64,000 nucleotides of DNA from Prevotella sp. MGM1. Lineage in GTDB: Bacteria > Bacteroidota > Bacteroidia > Bacteroidales > Bacteroidaceae. Position 1 is the first letter of the stretch. Each line of letters starts with the position of its first letter. The notes under the pieces are model-generated. The model made no database searches and had not been told where the DNA came from. It saw only the letters and a list, made by a program, of their open reading frames with translations. Both the position numbers and the translations under genes were made by a program. The stretch spans positions 1 to 64,000 of the forward strand of contig NZ_BEWV01000177.1 in the NCBI RefSeq assembly GCF_002933775.1, read 5' to 3'. Positions 15,340 through 26,200 of the stretch are shown piece by piece.

Positions 15340-16230
15340 ATGAGCAATACAGATTTCACTCATATATTGACCCGTACGGTTGACGAGTTGTCGGAAGCGA
15401 AGTCGCTCGAAGGTTTGTTTCATCAGCACCGGGACGGCACCCCGCTGCCCTCGGGAAAGGCACTCAAAGAAATAATAGGGTTGGCACGATCCATTCTTTT
15501 CCCTGGATATTTCGGAAAATCATCTGTCAATACCCGAACAATCAGATATCACATCGGCGTGAACATCGAACGGATGCACAAGCTACTTACCGACCAGATC
15601 ATGGCCGGACTGTGCTTCTCGTGCCACGACAGCGAGGACTTCGACCCAAACGAATGCCGTGACAAGGCATGCGATATATCCGCGCGACTGATAGAAAAAA
15701 TACCCGAAATAAGACGGACGCTCGCCACCGATGTGGAGGCTGCATACAACGGGGACCCGGCGGCAGAAAACCATGGGGAGGTAATATCGTGCTATCCGGC
15801 GATAAAGGCGCTTGCCAACCATCGCATAGCACATGAGTTGCTGCTGCTCGGCGTGCCGCTGATACCAAGGATAATATCAGAAATGGCCCACTCGGAAACC
15901 GGCATCGACATACATCCCGGAGCAAGTATCGGCCACCACTTCACGATAGACCACGGCACCGGTGTGGTGATAGGAGCAACATGTATCATAGGTAACCACG
16001 TGAAACTGTATCAGGGAGTAACACTTGGGGCAAAAAGTTTCCCGCTCGACAACAACGGCAACCCCATCAAAGGCATACCGCGCCACCCCATACTGGAAGA
16101 CAACGTTATCGTATATTCCAACGCCACTATACTGGGACGCATCACAATAGGCCGGGGTTCGGTGGTTGGTGCCAACCTGTGGGTGACGGAAGACATGAAA
16201 CCCGAAAGCAAGGTGGTGAAAAAGGTATAG
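15340..16230 (+). CDS. cysE: serine O-acetyltransferase
   Basis: 296 residues. An alpha-helical N-terminal domain is followed by a left-handed beta-helix of hexapeptide repeats: IDIHPGASIG, FTIDHGTGVVIGATCIIG and VKLYQGVTLGA, with the catalytic DHG His/Asp. It makes O-acetylserine from serine and acetyl-CoA, the first committed step of cysteine synthesis, in the cytoplasm. The long N-terminal domain matches the form common in Bacteroidetes. It is transcribed alone from a consensus promoter; the RNA methyltransferase gene follows after 155 bases that contain a 15-bp-period duplication (TAAGGAGATGAGG at 16231 and 16246). Confidence 0.95.
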   Translation: MSNTDFTHILTRTVDELSEAKSLEGLFHQHRDGTPLPSGKALKEIIGLARSILFPGYFGKSSVNTRTIRYHIGVNIERMHKLLTDQIMAGLCFSCHDSEDFDPNECRDKACDISARLIEKIPEIRRTLATDVEAAYNGDPAAENHGEVISCYPAIKALANHRIAHELLLLGVPLIPRIISEMAHSETGIDIHPGASIGHHFTIDHGTGVVIGATCIIGNHVKLYQGVTLGAKSFPLDNNGNPIKGIPRHPILEDNVIVYSNATILGRITIGRGSVVGANLWVTEDMKPESKVVKKV

Positions 16231-16385
16231 TAAGGAGATGAGGATTAAGGAGATGAGGGTATTACCCGCAAAAGCCGCATACTCCATTGCCGCCATTTAA
16301 TATCAGGCATCCGCCACCCTACACTTAACATCCGCCAATCTGGTATTTGACATCTGACATAAAGAAATAACGAATAAATATATAA

Positions 16386-17987
16386 ATGGAACAGGAATTT
16401 GAGTTAATCGCCAAAACATTCATGGGCTTGGAGCCCGTATTGGCGAAAGAACTGACCGGCCTCGGCGCGAATGACGTGCAGATAGGCCGCAGAATGGTAT
16501 CATTCACCGGTGATAAGGAACTGATGTACAGAGCAAACTTTCAGCTGCACACAGCCATCAGGATTTTAAAGCCCATCTGCCACTTCAAGGCTCTGTCGGC
16601 CGACGACGTATATGAAGAAGTGAAAAAAATAGACTGGACGTCATATATGTCTGTCGACAAGACTTTCGCGGTAGACTCGGTGGTTTTCTCGGAAGAGTTC
16701 CGCCACTCGAAGTTTGTTTCCTATAAGGTGAAAGATGCCATTGTAGACCAATTCCGTGAAAAAACGGGCAAGCGTCCGAACATCAGCGTGGCAAACCCCG
16801 ACATACGCCTGAACATGCACATTGCCGAAGACCGCTGCACACTGTCGCTCGATTCGAGCGGCGAGAGCCTGCACCGCCGCGGCTACCGCCAGGAGAGTGT
16901 GGAGGCCCCGCTGAACGAAGTGCTGGCTGCCGGAATGATCCTGATGACCGGCTGGGAGGGAGAGACAGACTTCATAGACCCGATGTGCGGCTCTGGAACA
17001 TTGCCCATCGAAGCCGCTCTCATAGCCTGCAACATGGCGCCCGGACTGTTCCGCAAGGAGTTTGCCTTTGAGAAATGGGCCGACTTCGACAAGGACTTGT
17101 TCGACAGGATATACAACGACGACTCGCAAGAGCGGGAATTCAAACACCACATATACGGCTACGACATCGACATCAAGGCAGTGAACACCGCACGCCTCAA
17201 CGTAAAGGCAGCGGGACTGACAAACATGATAACCATCAACGAAGGCGACTTTAAGGATTTCACGCAGCCTGAGAACAAAAGCATCATCGTGACCAATCCT
17301 CCCTACGGCGAGCGCATTTCCACGCCCGACCTGCTCGGTACATACAAGATGATAGGCGAACGGTTCAAGCATCAGTTCATGAACAACGACGCATGGGTGC
17401 TCAGCTACCGTGAGGAGTGTTTCGACCAAATAGGCCTGAAACCGTCAATCAAGATACCGCTTTACAATGGCTCGCTGGAATGCGAATTCCGCAAATATCA
17501 GATTTTCGACGGAAAACTCAAGGATTTCAGAAGCGACGGCGGCATAGTGAAGACGGAAGAGGAGAAAAAACAGATGGCGGAGAAGCACAGGTTCAAGAAA
17601 GAGCGGGAATTCAAGAAAAGGCTTTCGTCCGATAATGAAGACAACGAAGAGGACGATATACGCTCATTCAAGTTCCGCCATGTGAAGTTTGAGAACCGTG
17701 ACGGTATCGACGGCAGAGCGCATGGCAGAGAACGCAGGAACTTCGACGGTGAAAGAAGAAGTTTCGACCGGGATAAAAGAAGTTTCGACCGTGGCGGAAA
17801 AGGATATGACCGCGAACGCAGAGGGTACGAAGACAACGGCGGAAACCGCGGTGGACACGAACGATTTGACCGCAGCGGCAAAAACTACGGCAAACCCGCA
17901 GGCAAGGGCGGATACGGAAAAAGCGACAGAACGAGAGTAAGCCGTGACTACGGCAAGAGAAACAACAGATACGGCGATGAGAATTAA
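16386..17987 (+). CDS. THUMP-domain class I SAM-dependent RNA methyltransferase (RlmL/N-like)
   Basis: 533 residues. An N-terminal ferredoxin-like/THUMP region (about 1-160), then the UPF0020 methyltransferase fold with the SAM-binding PMCGSGTLPIEAA loop (about 199) and catalytic TNPPYG (about 302), expected to methylate the 2-amino group of a guanosine in 23S rRNA. Residues from about 448 to the end are an unusual low-complexity tail rich in Arg, Gly, Asp, Phe and Tyr (repeats such as RRSFDRDKRSFDRGGKGYDR), resembling RGG-type RNA-binding tails. The last 11 bases overlap the start of the DPP-IV gene, suggesting translational coupling. Confidence 0.9.
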   Translation: MEQEFELIAKTFMGLEPVLAKELTGLGANDVQIGRRMVSFTGDKELMYRANFQLHTAIRILKPICHFKALSADDVYEEVKKIDWTSYMSVDKTFAVDSVVFSEEFRHSKFVSYKVKDAIVDQFREKTGKRPNISVANPDIRLNMHIAEDRCTLSLDSSGESLHRRGYRQESVEAPLNEVLAAGMILMTGWEGETDFIDPMCGSGTLPIEAALIACNMAPGLFRKEFAFEKWADFDKDLFDRIYNDDSQEREFKHHIYGYDIDIKAVNTARLNVKAAGLTNMITINEGDFKDFTQPENKSIIVTNPPYGERISTPDLLGTYKMIGERFKHQFMNNDAWVLSYREECFDQIGLKPSIKIPLYNGSLECEFRKYQIFDGKLKDFRSDGGIVKTEEEKKQMAEKHRFKKEREFKKRLSSDNEDNEEDDIRSFKFRHVKFENRDGIDGRAHGRERRNFDGERRSFDRDKRSFDRGGKGYDRERRGYEDNGGNRGGHERFDRSGKNYGKPAGKGGYGKSDRTRVSRDYGKRNNRYGDEN

Positions 17988-20178
17988 GACATTCGGATAT
18001 GCCCTAATAGTATTGTCCATGTTACCGGCCATGACCATGCACGCACAACTGAAACAATTCACTCTCGAAGATCTCAACTTCGGAGGAAACAACTATTACA
18101 ACATGTCGCCCAAAAACATGTACATAACATGGTGGGGCGACAGGCTGATGTATCAGGACGCCGAGGAAACAGGCACGGTTAACATGAAGACTGGCGAGAG
18201 GAAAATGCTGTTCACTCTCGAAGAAGTCAACAAGGCATCGGATGGAGACAAGGTGCGTTCTATGATGAATGTGCGGTATCCCTACCCTGACGAACCGCTT
18301 GCTTTGTTGAGTAACGGCAAGCGGCGCATATTGTACGACTGGCAGAAAAAGACAGTAGCATGGAGACAAAACTGTGAAGGCGAGACGTTTGCGGACTGGA
18401 ACAGCAAGTCGAGAACCGTGGCGTTCGTGAAAGGACACCAGTTGTTCGTGACCGACGCCGACGGCAAAACGACACAAATAACGACCGACGGAAGCCGTGA
18501 CATAGTATACGGCCAGGCCGTGCACCGCAACGAGTTCGGAATAATGAGCGGCACATTCTGGAACAACGACGGCAACCGCCTGGCGTTCTACCGGATGGAT
18601 CAAAGCATGGTCACAGACTATCCGCAGGTGAACACGTTCGCAAGAATAGCCGGCCATGAGCCTGACAAATATCCGATGGCTGGCATGACAAGTCATAAAG
18701 TGACAGTGGGAGTGCATGACATGAACACAGGAAAGACCATATACCTGAACGCAGGAAACCCGACAGACCGTTACTTCACGAACATCGCATGGAGTCCCGA
18801 CTCAAAGACAATATACATACAAGAGCTGAACCGGGACCAGAACAAGATGCATCTCGTGAGCTACGATGCCGAGACAGGCAACAAAAGGGATGTGATATAC
18901 GAGGAAAGCAGCGACAGATATGTGGAACCCCAGCATCCTATAACCTTCCTGCCATGGGACAACGGCAAATTCATAATGCAGAGCCAGCGCGACGGATACA
19001 ACCATTTATATGTCGTAGACACGAATACAAAGGTTTACCCAGATACACACCGAACCGATTTTGGCGTGGCATACAGGGAGTATTATAAGACAAAGCAGCT
19101 CACATCCGGCAATTTCGTAGTGCAGGAAGCAGTAGGATTTAATGCCAAGAAGAAAAGCATCATCATCCTGTCAAACGAGAAAAGCCCTATACAGAGCAAC
19201 CTGTTTGCCGTGAACACGACAACTGGAAAACGCACCGCACTCGACAACGGACGCGGAGTGCATCACGGTGTGCTGTCGGCAAGCGGGGCATTGATGTATG
19301 ACAAATACAGCGAACCGGACGTGCCTCGCAACATCGAGATTGCAAACACTGCCACTGCAAAACGCGAAATGATTTTCAGCGCACCCGATCCATGGGCAGG
19401 ATACAATGTACCGGAATACTCTTGCGGCAGCATCAAGGCCGCCGACGGCATCACTGACCTGTACTACAGAATGGTGAAACCTGTCAATTTTGATCCGGCC
19501 AAGAAATATCCCACCGTGGTTTACGTATACGGAGGCCCACACGCACACAACGTAGACGCACGATGGCACTACATGAGCCGCTCATGGGAAACATACATGG
19601 CACAGAAAGGATACCTGCTTTTCATACTCGACAACCGTGGAAGCGAGAACAGAGGACTGGCATTCGAACAGGCCACATTCCGCAATCTTGGACAAGAGGA
19701 GATGAAAGACCAGATGAAGGGCGTGGAATATCTAAGGTCGCTTCCGTACGTTGACACCGACAGGCTGGGCGTACACGGATGGAGCTTCGGCGGATTTATG
19801 ACCATATCGCTGATGACCCACTATCCGGACGTGTTCAAAGTCGGTGTCGCCGGAGGCCCCGTGACAGACTGGAAATGGTACGAGGTGATGTACGGAGAAC
19901 GGTATATGGACACCCCAGAGAGCAATCCCGAAGGCTACAAACGCACATCCCTGATAGATAAAGCGAAAGATTTGAAAGGCAGATTACAGATAATCATCGG
20001 CATGAACGACCCGACGGTGGTGCCGCAGCATGCATTGCAGTTCATCAACGCATGTACGGAAGCAGGCACCCAACCCGACTTCTTCGTATATCCAGGCGAA
20101 GGACACAACATGGCAGGCCACAAAAGCGTGCATCTGCATGAGCGGATAACCCGCTATTTTGAAGACTACCTGAAATGA
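17977..20178 (+). CDS. S9 family prolyl oligopeptidase (dipeptidyl peptidase IV type)
   Basis: 733 residues with a signal peptide (MRIKTFGYALIVLSMLPAMT). An N-terminal eight-bladed beta-propeller (DPP-IV N region, about 90-480) is followed by an alpha/beta-hydrolase domain with the nucleophile in HGWSFGGF (about 601), Asp in GMNDPTVV (about 677) and His in GEGHNM (about 709). It removes X-Pro dipeptides from peptides in the periplasm. The start at 17977 is chosen because the signal peptide begins there and it overlaps the upstream stop; an earlier ATG at 17944 would add a polar prefix in front of the signal peptide. Confidence 0.93.
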   Translation: MRIKTFGYALIVLSMLPAMTMHAQLKQFTLEDLNFGGNNYYNMSPKNMYITWWGDRLMYQDAEETGTVNMKTGERKMLFTLEEVNKASDGDKVRSMMNVRYPYPDEPLALLSNGKRRILYDWQKKTVAWRQNCEGETFADWNSKSRTVAFVKGHQLFVTDADGKTTQITTDGSRDIVYGQAVHRNEFGIMSGTFWNNDGNRLAFYRMDQSMVTDYPQVNTFARIAGHEPDKYPMAGMTSHKVTVGVHDMNTGKTIYLNAGNPTDRYFTNIAWSPDSKTIYIQELNRDQNKMHLVSYDAETGNKRDVIYEESSDRYVEPQHPITFLPWDNGKFIMQSQRDGYNHLYVVDTNTKVYPDTHRTDFGVAYREYYKTKQLTSGNFVVQEAVGFNAKKKSIIILSNEKSPIQSNLFAVNTTTGKRTALDNGRGVHHGVLSASGALMYDKYSEPDVPRNIEIANTATAKREMIFSAPDPWAGYNVPEYSCGSIKAADGITDLYYRMVKPVNFDPAKKYPTVVYVYGGPHAHNVDARWHYMSRSWETYMAQKGYLLFILDNRGSENRGLAFEQATFRNLGQEEMKDQMKGVEYLRSLPYVDTDRLGVHGWSFGGFMTISLMTHYPDVFKVGVAGGPVTDWKWYEVMYGERYMDTPESNPEGYKRTSLIDKAKDLKGRLQIIIGMNDPTVVPQHALQFINACTEAGTQPDFFVYPGEGHNMAGHKSVHLHERITRYFEDYLK

Positions 20179-20286
20179 AGCCACCGGTAAAAGAGAATCC
20201 GTAAGATAAAGATAAGAACGGACAACAACAAATTTCTATTCGGAGAAAACAAACATCAATAATGCAAACAATAAAAACAATATAAC

Positions 20287-21555
20287 ATGAAGATACTGTT
20301 GTTAGGAAGCGGCGGCAGAGAGCACGCCCTGGCATGGAAAATAGCGCAAAGCCCGCAAGTAGACAAACTGTTCATCGCCCCGGGTAACGCCGGGACAGGC
20401 AACTGCGGAGAAAACGTGGCGATAGGCGTCAACGACTTTGAGGCCATCAAGGCGTTTGTTGCCGACAAGAAAGTGGACATGGTGGTCGTAGGACCGGAAG
20501 ATCCGCTGGTAAAAGGCATATACGATGATTTTAAGAACGATGAAAGAACCAAGAACATACCGGTCATAGGACCGTCGAAAGCGGGAGCCGTGCTTGAAGG
20601 CTCAAAGGATTTCGCAAAGGGATTCATGCAGCGCCACAACATCCCGACGGCCAGGTATAAGACAATAGACGGCAACACCCTCGAAGAAGGACTCGCCTTT
20701 CTGGAAACACTGGAAGCCCCGTATGTGCTCAAAGCCGACGGACTATGTGCCGGAAAAGGCGTACTGATACTTCCCACGCTCGAAGAAGCCAAGAAGGAAC
20801 TGCGCGAAATGCTCGGCGGCATGTTCGGCAACGCTTCGGCACAGGTGGTCATTGAAGAGTTCCTCAGCGGTATAGAATGCTCCGTATTCGTGCTCACAGA
20901 CGGCAAGAACTACAAGATATTGCCTGAGGCAAAAGACTACAAGCGTATAGGAGAGCATGACACCGGCCTGAACACGGGCGGCATGGGCAGCGTGACCCCT
21001 GTACCGTTTGCCACGGAAGAATGGATGAAAAAGGTGGAAGACCGCATAATACGCCCCACGGTAGACGGGCTGGCTGCCGAAGGCATAGACTATAAAGGAT
21101 TTATATTCTTCGGCCTTATCAACGTCAAAGGCGAGCCGATGGTGATAGAATACAATTGCCGCATGGGTGACCCCGAGACCGAGAGCGTGATGCTACGCCT
21201 GAAAAGCGACATAGTAGACCTCTTCGACGGTGTGGCAAAAGGCGACCTCGACAAGCGCCTGATTGAGTTTGACGAGCGCGCGGCTGTCTGCGTGATGCTT
21301 GTAAGCGGCGGCTATCCGCAGGAATACAAGAAAGGATATCCCATAACAGGAATAGAGAATGTGGAAGGAAGCATGGTATTCCATGCCGGAACGGCACTCA
21401 AAGACGAAGAGGTGGTAACGGCAGGCGGACGCGTCATAGCCTTAAGTTCTTACGGAAAAGACAAGGCCGAGGCTCTGGCAAAATCGTTTGATGAAGCCAA
21501 GAAAATCCAATTCACCGACAAGTACTTCCGCAGCGACATAGGAAGCGACCTTTGA
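20287..21555 (+). CDS. purD: phosphoribosylamine-glycine ligase
   Basis: 422 residues, standard length. N-terminal [18 protein letters not shown]-grasp motifs [41 protein letters not shown] and the metal-binding [10 protein letters not shown]. It catalyses the ATP-dependent addition of glycine to 5-phosphoribosylamine in purine synthesis. It lies 108 bases after the DPP-IV gene and 13 bases before a membrane protein gene on the same strand. Confidence 0.97.
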   Translation: MKILLLGSGGREHALAWKIAQSPQVDKLFIAPGNAGTGNCGENVAIGVNDFEAIKAFVADKKVDMVVVGPEDPLVKGIYDDFKNDERTKNIPVIGPSKAGAVLEGSKDFAKGFMQRHNIPTARYKTIDGNTLEEGLAFLETLEAPYVLKADGLCAGKGVLILPTLEEAKKELREMLGGMFGNASAQVVIEEFLSGIECSVFVLTDGKNYKILPEAKDYKRIGEHDTGLNTGGMGSVTPVPFATEEWMKKVEDRIIRPTVDGLAAEGIDYKGFIFFGLINVKGEPMVIEYNCRMGDPETESVMLRLKSDIVDLFDGVAKGDLDKRLIEFDERAAVCVMLVSGGYPQEYKKGYPITGIENVEGSMVFHAGTALKDEEVVTAGGRVIALSSYGKDKAEALAKSFDEAKKIQFTDKYFRSDIGSDL

Positions 21556-21568
21556 TTTCAGCCAAACA

Positions 21569-22507
21569 ATGGTCAAACGACTGCAAAACAAGATTTCGGA
21601 AAGCAGAATGGCACTGCCCGCGGTCGCTCTGTACGGGGTGGCTGTATGGCTGGCGGACGGACTGTACCACATGCAATGGTGGATACAGTTCGCCTGCTTT
21701 GTTTTATCTACATACCTGATGATCGAACTGAACAACAGCAACGCACTTATCAGAATTTACAGCAGGATGGTATCGTGCTCATTCATTGCGATAGCCTCAA
21801 TGTGCTGTTTCATGTTCGACGCCATGAATGAAGCCATCGCCGCAACATTAATAACAGCCGCATACCTGCCGCTGTTCCACTGCTATCAGGATAAGACAGC
21901 CACGGGAAAGACATTTTACGGATTTATTATGATTGGCCTGTCGAGCATGTTCTACGTGCATACACTTATATTAATACCGGCCATGTGGATAATGATGATT
22001 TTCTACATACAGTCGATGAGCCGGCGCACATTTCTCGCTTCCGTTATCGGAGTGGTGACACCATACTGGTTTGCCACATTATATTATATCTACTCCGACA
22101 ATCCATTGGCATCGTTAGACCACTTCATGCCTCTATCGGAGATAAGCTATCCGCCGGACTACACCATACTGTCTGTAAACCAGGTTGCGACATTCATATT
22201 CATAGCCATACTCGCAGTCACCGGAATGATACACTTCGCACGCACGGCCTACAACGACAAGATAAGAATAAGAATGCTATATAACTGTTTCATCCTCATG
22301 GCACTGTTTGTAATGACACTGGCTGTGGCATTCCCGCAACATTATGATATCCTCACGAGGATCCTCATAATAAACACCGCTCCGCTGGCAGGACACTTCA
22401 TCTCACTCACACGGACACGGGTGACAAACATCGCATTCTGCCTCATCATGATTACAATAATAGCTATAACAGGAGTTAATCTATGGATGTCATCACCGCT
22501 CTTCTGA
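21569..22507 (+). CDS. polytopic membrane protein of unknown function
   Basis: 312 residues, almost entirely hydrophobic, with roughly nine predicted transmembrane helices and short polar loops; inner-membrane location is expected. I do not recognise a family. It starts 13 bases after purD and its 3' end overlaps the YqaA-like gene by 25 bases, so the three are co-transcribed. This suggests an envelope role rather than purine synthesis. Confidence 0.8.
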   Translation: MVKRLQNKISESRMALPAVALYGVAVWLADGLYHMQWWIQFACFVLSTYLMIELNNSNALIRIYSRMVSCSFIAIASMCCFMFDAMNEAIAATLITAAYLPLFHCYQDKTATGKTFYGFIMIGLSSMFYVHTLILIPAMWIMMIFYIQSMSRRTFLASVIGVVTPYWFATLYYIYSDNPLASLDHFMPLSEISYPPDYTILSVNQVATFIFIAILAVTGMIHFARTAYNDKIRIRMLYNCFILMALFVMTLAVAFPQHYDILTRILIINTAPLAGHFISLTRTRVTNIAFCLIMITIIAITGVNLWMSSPLF

Positions 22508-22935
22508 CCGACTACGGATATTTCGGGATATTGGTAGCCTCGTTTTTAGCTGGCAGCTTCTTCCCTTTCAGCAGCGAGGCCGTAATGATAGCGCTTCTCG
22601 CCGCAGGCCTGAACCCGTGGCTTCTCATCGTCTACGGCACGATAGGCAACGTGGCGGGAGGAATGTTCAACTATGCCATCGGCCGGCAAGGCAAGATGGA
22701 ATGGATAGAGCAATATCTACACGTGAAACGCAAAGATCTGGACAGAGCAGAAAAATTCATGGCCGGTCACGGAGCATGGATGGGCTTCTTCGCCTTCGTC
22801 CCCATTCTCGGCAGTGCCATCACGATAGTGCTCGGACTGATGCGTGCGAACATCACGATATCGTTCATAAGCATTACGATAGGCAAATTCCTAAGATACG
22901 TATTACTGATATACGGCGCAAGCATGCTGATATGA
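22483..22935 (+). CDS. YqaA-family small membrane protein (DedA/SNARE-associated type)
   Basis: 150 residues with about four hydrophobic segments. LAGSFFPFSSEAVMIALLAAG and GTIGNVAGGMFNYAIGR match the short DedA/VTT-like YqaA family, whose members are thought to act in membrane lipid handling. It overlaps the preceding gene by 25 bases in another frame, implying coupled translation. It is the last gene before the terminator at 22998. Confidence 0.88.
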   Translation: MDVITALLTDYGYFGILVASFLAGSFFPFSSEAVMIALLAAGLNPWLLIVYGTIGNVAGGMFNYAIGRQGKMEWIEQYLHVKRKDLDRAEKFMAGHGAWMGFFAFVPILGSAITIVLGLMRANITISFISITIGKFLRYVLLIYGASMLI

Positions 22936-22997
22936 ACAAAAACATAACAAGACATACCTCCACCGTTAAACCATATATCTACTAAAAAAAACGAATA

Positions 22998-23042
22998 TAA
23001 ACGCCATAAGGGTCAGAGACGCTTATGACGTTTTGTTTTTTT
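22998..23042 (+). terminator. intrinsic terminator after the YqaA-like gene
   Basis: Stem AAACG-CATAAG with CTTATG-CGTTT (one mismatch), loop of 10-11 bases, followed by a long T-rich tract (23031-23043). Confidence 0.75.
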
Positions 23043-23133
23043 TATCAACCGGACACACATTAAACACAAACCAAGCGACAGCCGGATACGAGTTAAAAAA
23101 AACAAAATGCTCAATATCTCACCTTATTTATAT

Positions 23134-23141
23134 TACCTTTG
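23134..23141 (+). promoter_or_regulatory. -7 promoter element (TACCTTTG) of the DUF2723 gene
   Basis: Exact TAnnTTTG match 75 bases before the start codon. The -33 box is not convincing. Confidence 0.55.
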
Positions 23142-23215
23142 CACGGATTATATCATCGTCAAAAGAGCATTGACAGAATAACCAAAATTATAGAATAACA
23201 TAATAACCATTTGGA

Positions 23216-26200
23216 ATGATGAAACAATTCAGACGAGTGGACAATCTGCTCGGGTGGCTATCTTTCCTGATAGCAGCCTTTGTGTATTGCTCCACTATTG
23301 AACCGACAGCAAGTTTTTGGGACTGTCCGGAGTTTATCACAACAGGATATAAACTCGAAGTAGGACACCCGCCGGGAGCACCTTTCTTTGCCATGACGGC
23401 AAATGTCTTCTCACAATTCGCAAGCGATCCGACACAAGTGGCATACATGGTAAATATGATGAGCGCCTTGCTCTCGGCAATCACCATAATGTTCCTGTTC
23501 TGGTCAATATCGCATCTCGCGCGCAAACTGCTCATAAAAGACTGGAATGAGCTTACACTACCAAAAGCAATCGCAATAGAAGCCTCAGGACTTGTAGGCG
23601 CTTTGATATACACTTTCAGTGACACTTTTTGGTTCAGTGCTGTCGAAGGCGAGGTATACGCCTATTCATCGGCATTCACCGCAATTGTGTTCTGGCTGAT
23701 ATTGAAATGGGAAGACCATGCCGACGAGCCTCACAGCGACCGCTGGTTGGTACTGATAATGTATATGACCGGTCTGTCCATCGGTGTGCACCTGCTAAAC
23801 CTGCTTTGCGTACCGGCACTTGTGTTGGTATACTACTACCGCCGATTCCCTCACAAAAACTCCAATGCCGATCTGCGTGGCTCACTGATTGCCCTGGCAA
23901 TATCCGTGGGTATACTCGTAGCCGTACTCTACGGAGTGGTGCCTGGCATCGTGCGTGTAGGCGGATGGTTTGAGTTGTTCTTCGTAAACACCCTCGGCTG
24001 CCCGTTCAACACAGGCGAGATAATATATATAATACTACTCATTGCCTGCATTATATGGGCTATATATGAGACATACAACGACAAAAGCCAAAAGCGAGGC
24101 GACATTGCTTTCATCGCCTCGGTGGGCATGCTCGGCATACCGTTCTACGGACACGGCATTTCTTCCGTAATAATCGGAATCATAGTCCTGACCGCACTGT
24201 GGTTCGCATTGAAGTATACAAAGAAAGGTATGCCGCTAATCAGTTCGAGAGTAAAGAACACATCATTGCTCTGCATGCTTATGCTGATGATCGGTTATTC
24301 AAGCTATGCGATGATAGTGATACGTTCTTCCGCCAATCCTCCGATGGACCAGAACTCTCCCGAAGACATCTTCACACTCGGAGAATATCTCGGACGAGAG
24401 CAATATGGCAACAGACCGTTGTTCTACGGCCAGGCATATACATCGCAAGTGGCTCTCGATAAAGACGGAGAGTACTGCCGCCCGCAAATGAAAAAGGGCG
24501 CACCGGTATACCAACGCAAGGAAAAAGCGTCTGCCGACGAGAAAGATTCATACTTCGTAGTACGCACAAGAGACGAATACAAGTATGCACAGAACATGCT
24601 GTTCCCACGCATGTACAGTGATACCCATGCCGGAGCCTATGAAAGTTGGATGGGCGGAGTGAGCGGCAGCCAGGTTCCTTATGACCGCTGCGGAGAGCCG
24701 ATGATGATAAAAATGCCGTCGCAACTCGAAAATCTGCGCTTCTTCCTGTCTTACCAATGCAACTTCATGTACTGGCGTTATTTTATGTGGAACTTCGCAG
24801 GACGCCAGAATGACCTGCAAGGTAACGGCGAACTGGAACACGGTAACTGGATAACCGGCTTCTCTTGGTTTGACAACTGGCGACTGGGCAATCAGGATCT
24901 GCTGCCTGACGAGTTGAAAAACAATAAAGGACACAATGTATTCTACTGCCTGCCGCTACTGCTCGGACTTATCGGCCTGTTCTGGCAGTCACTGAGAAAA
25001 GGCCCTAACGGCATCCGCCAGTTCTGGGTAGTGTTCTTCCTTTTCTTCATGACCGGACTAGCAATTGTAATCTACCTCAACCAAACACCTATGCAACCGC
25101 GCGAACGCGATTATGCATACGCAGGCTCGTTCTACGCTTTCGCAATCTGGTGCGGACTCGGAGTCGCTGCCATAATTGAAGAAATCAACCGCAAACTAAA
25201 AGGCCATGAGACAGTGGTGGCAGCAATAGTGGGAGCCGCCTGCCTGCTTGTCCCCGTGCAAATGGCATCACAGACATGGGACGACCATGACCGCAGCGGA
25301 CGTTACACATGCCGTGATTTCGGACAGAATTATCTAATGTCGCTTCAAAAAGAAGGCAATCCGATCATTTATACAAACGGAGATAATGACACGTTCCCTC
25401 TCTGGTATAATCAAGATGTGGAGGGAGTACGTACAGACGCACGTGTCTGCAACCTCAGTTATCTGCAAACAGACTGGTACATCGACCAGATGCGGCGCCC
25501 CGCTTACGACTCTCCTTCCGTGCCGATAACGTGGAACCGACTTGAATACTGCTCCGGAACAAACGAATATGTGCAGCTGAATCCGATGATGAAAGAGAGC
25601 ATCAAGGAACTCTATAAGACTTATCCGGAAGAAGCCAAGAAGATGTTCGGAGACGAACCGTTTGAATTGAAGAACATACTTAAATACTGGGTACGCAACG
25701 ATGTAGACGAAAATCAGCGCGAAGTGATGACTCTCCTCACCGGAGGAGACCGCGGAAGCATTCACGTAATACCGACTGATACAGTATATGTAACCATCGA
25801 CAAAAAAGCGGTGAAGAAAAGCGGAATGATGATGGCAACCGATTCGATACCTGATAAGATGGTAATCTCACTCGCTGGAAAGAGAGCTTTATACAAAGGT
25901 GACCTCATGATGCTTGAAATGATAGCCCAAAGCAATTGGGTACGCCCGATATACGTAGCTCTCACCGTAGGCCAGGATAACTACATGAACCTCGGAGACA
26001 ACTTCATACAGGAAGGTCTTGTAAACCGCATCACTCCGTTCACGACTAATACAGCGGGAGCGAAAAACTTCGACACAAAGCGCAGTTATGACGTGATGAT
26101 GAACAAGTTCAAGTTCGGCGGAATAGACAAAAAAGGTATTTACATTGATGAAACAGTTATGCGCATGTGCCATACAAACCGCCGTGTATTCGTGCAACTG

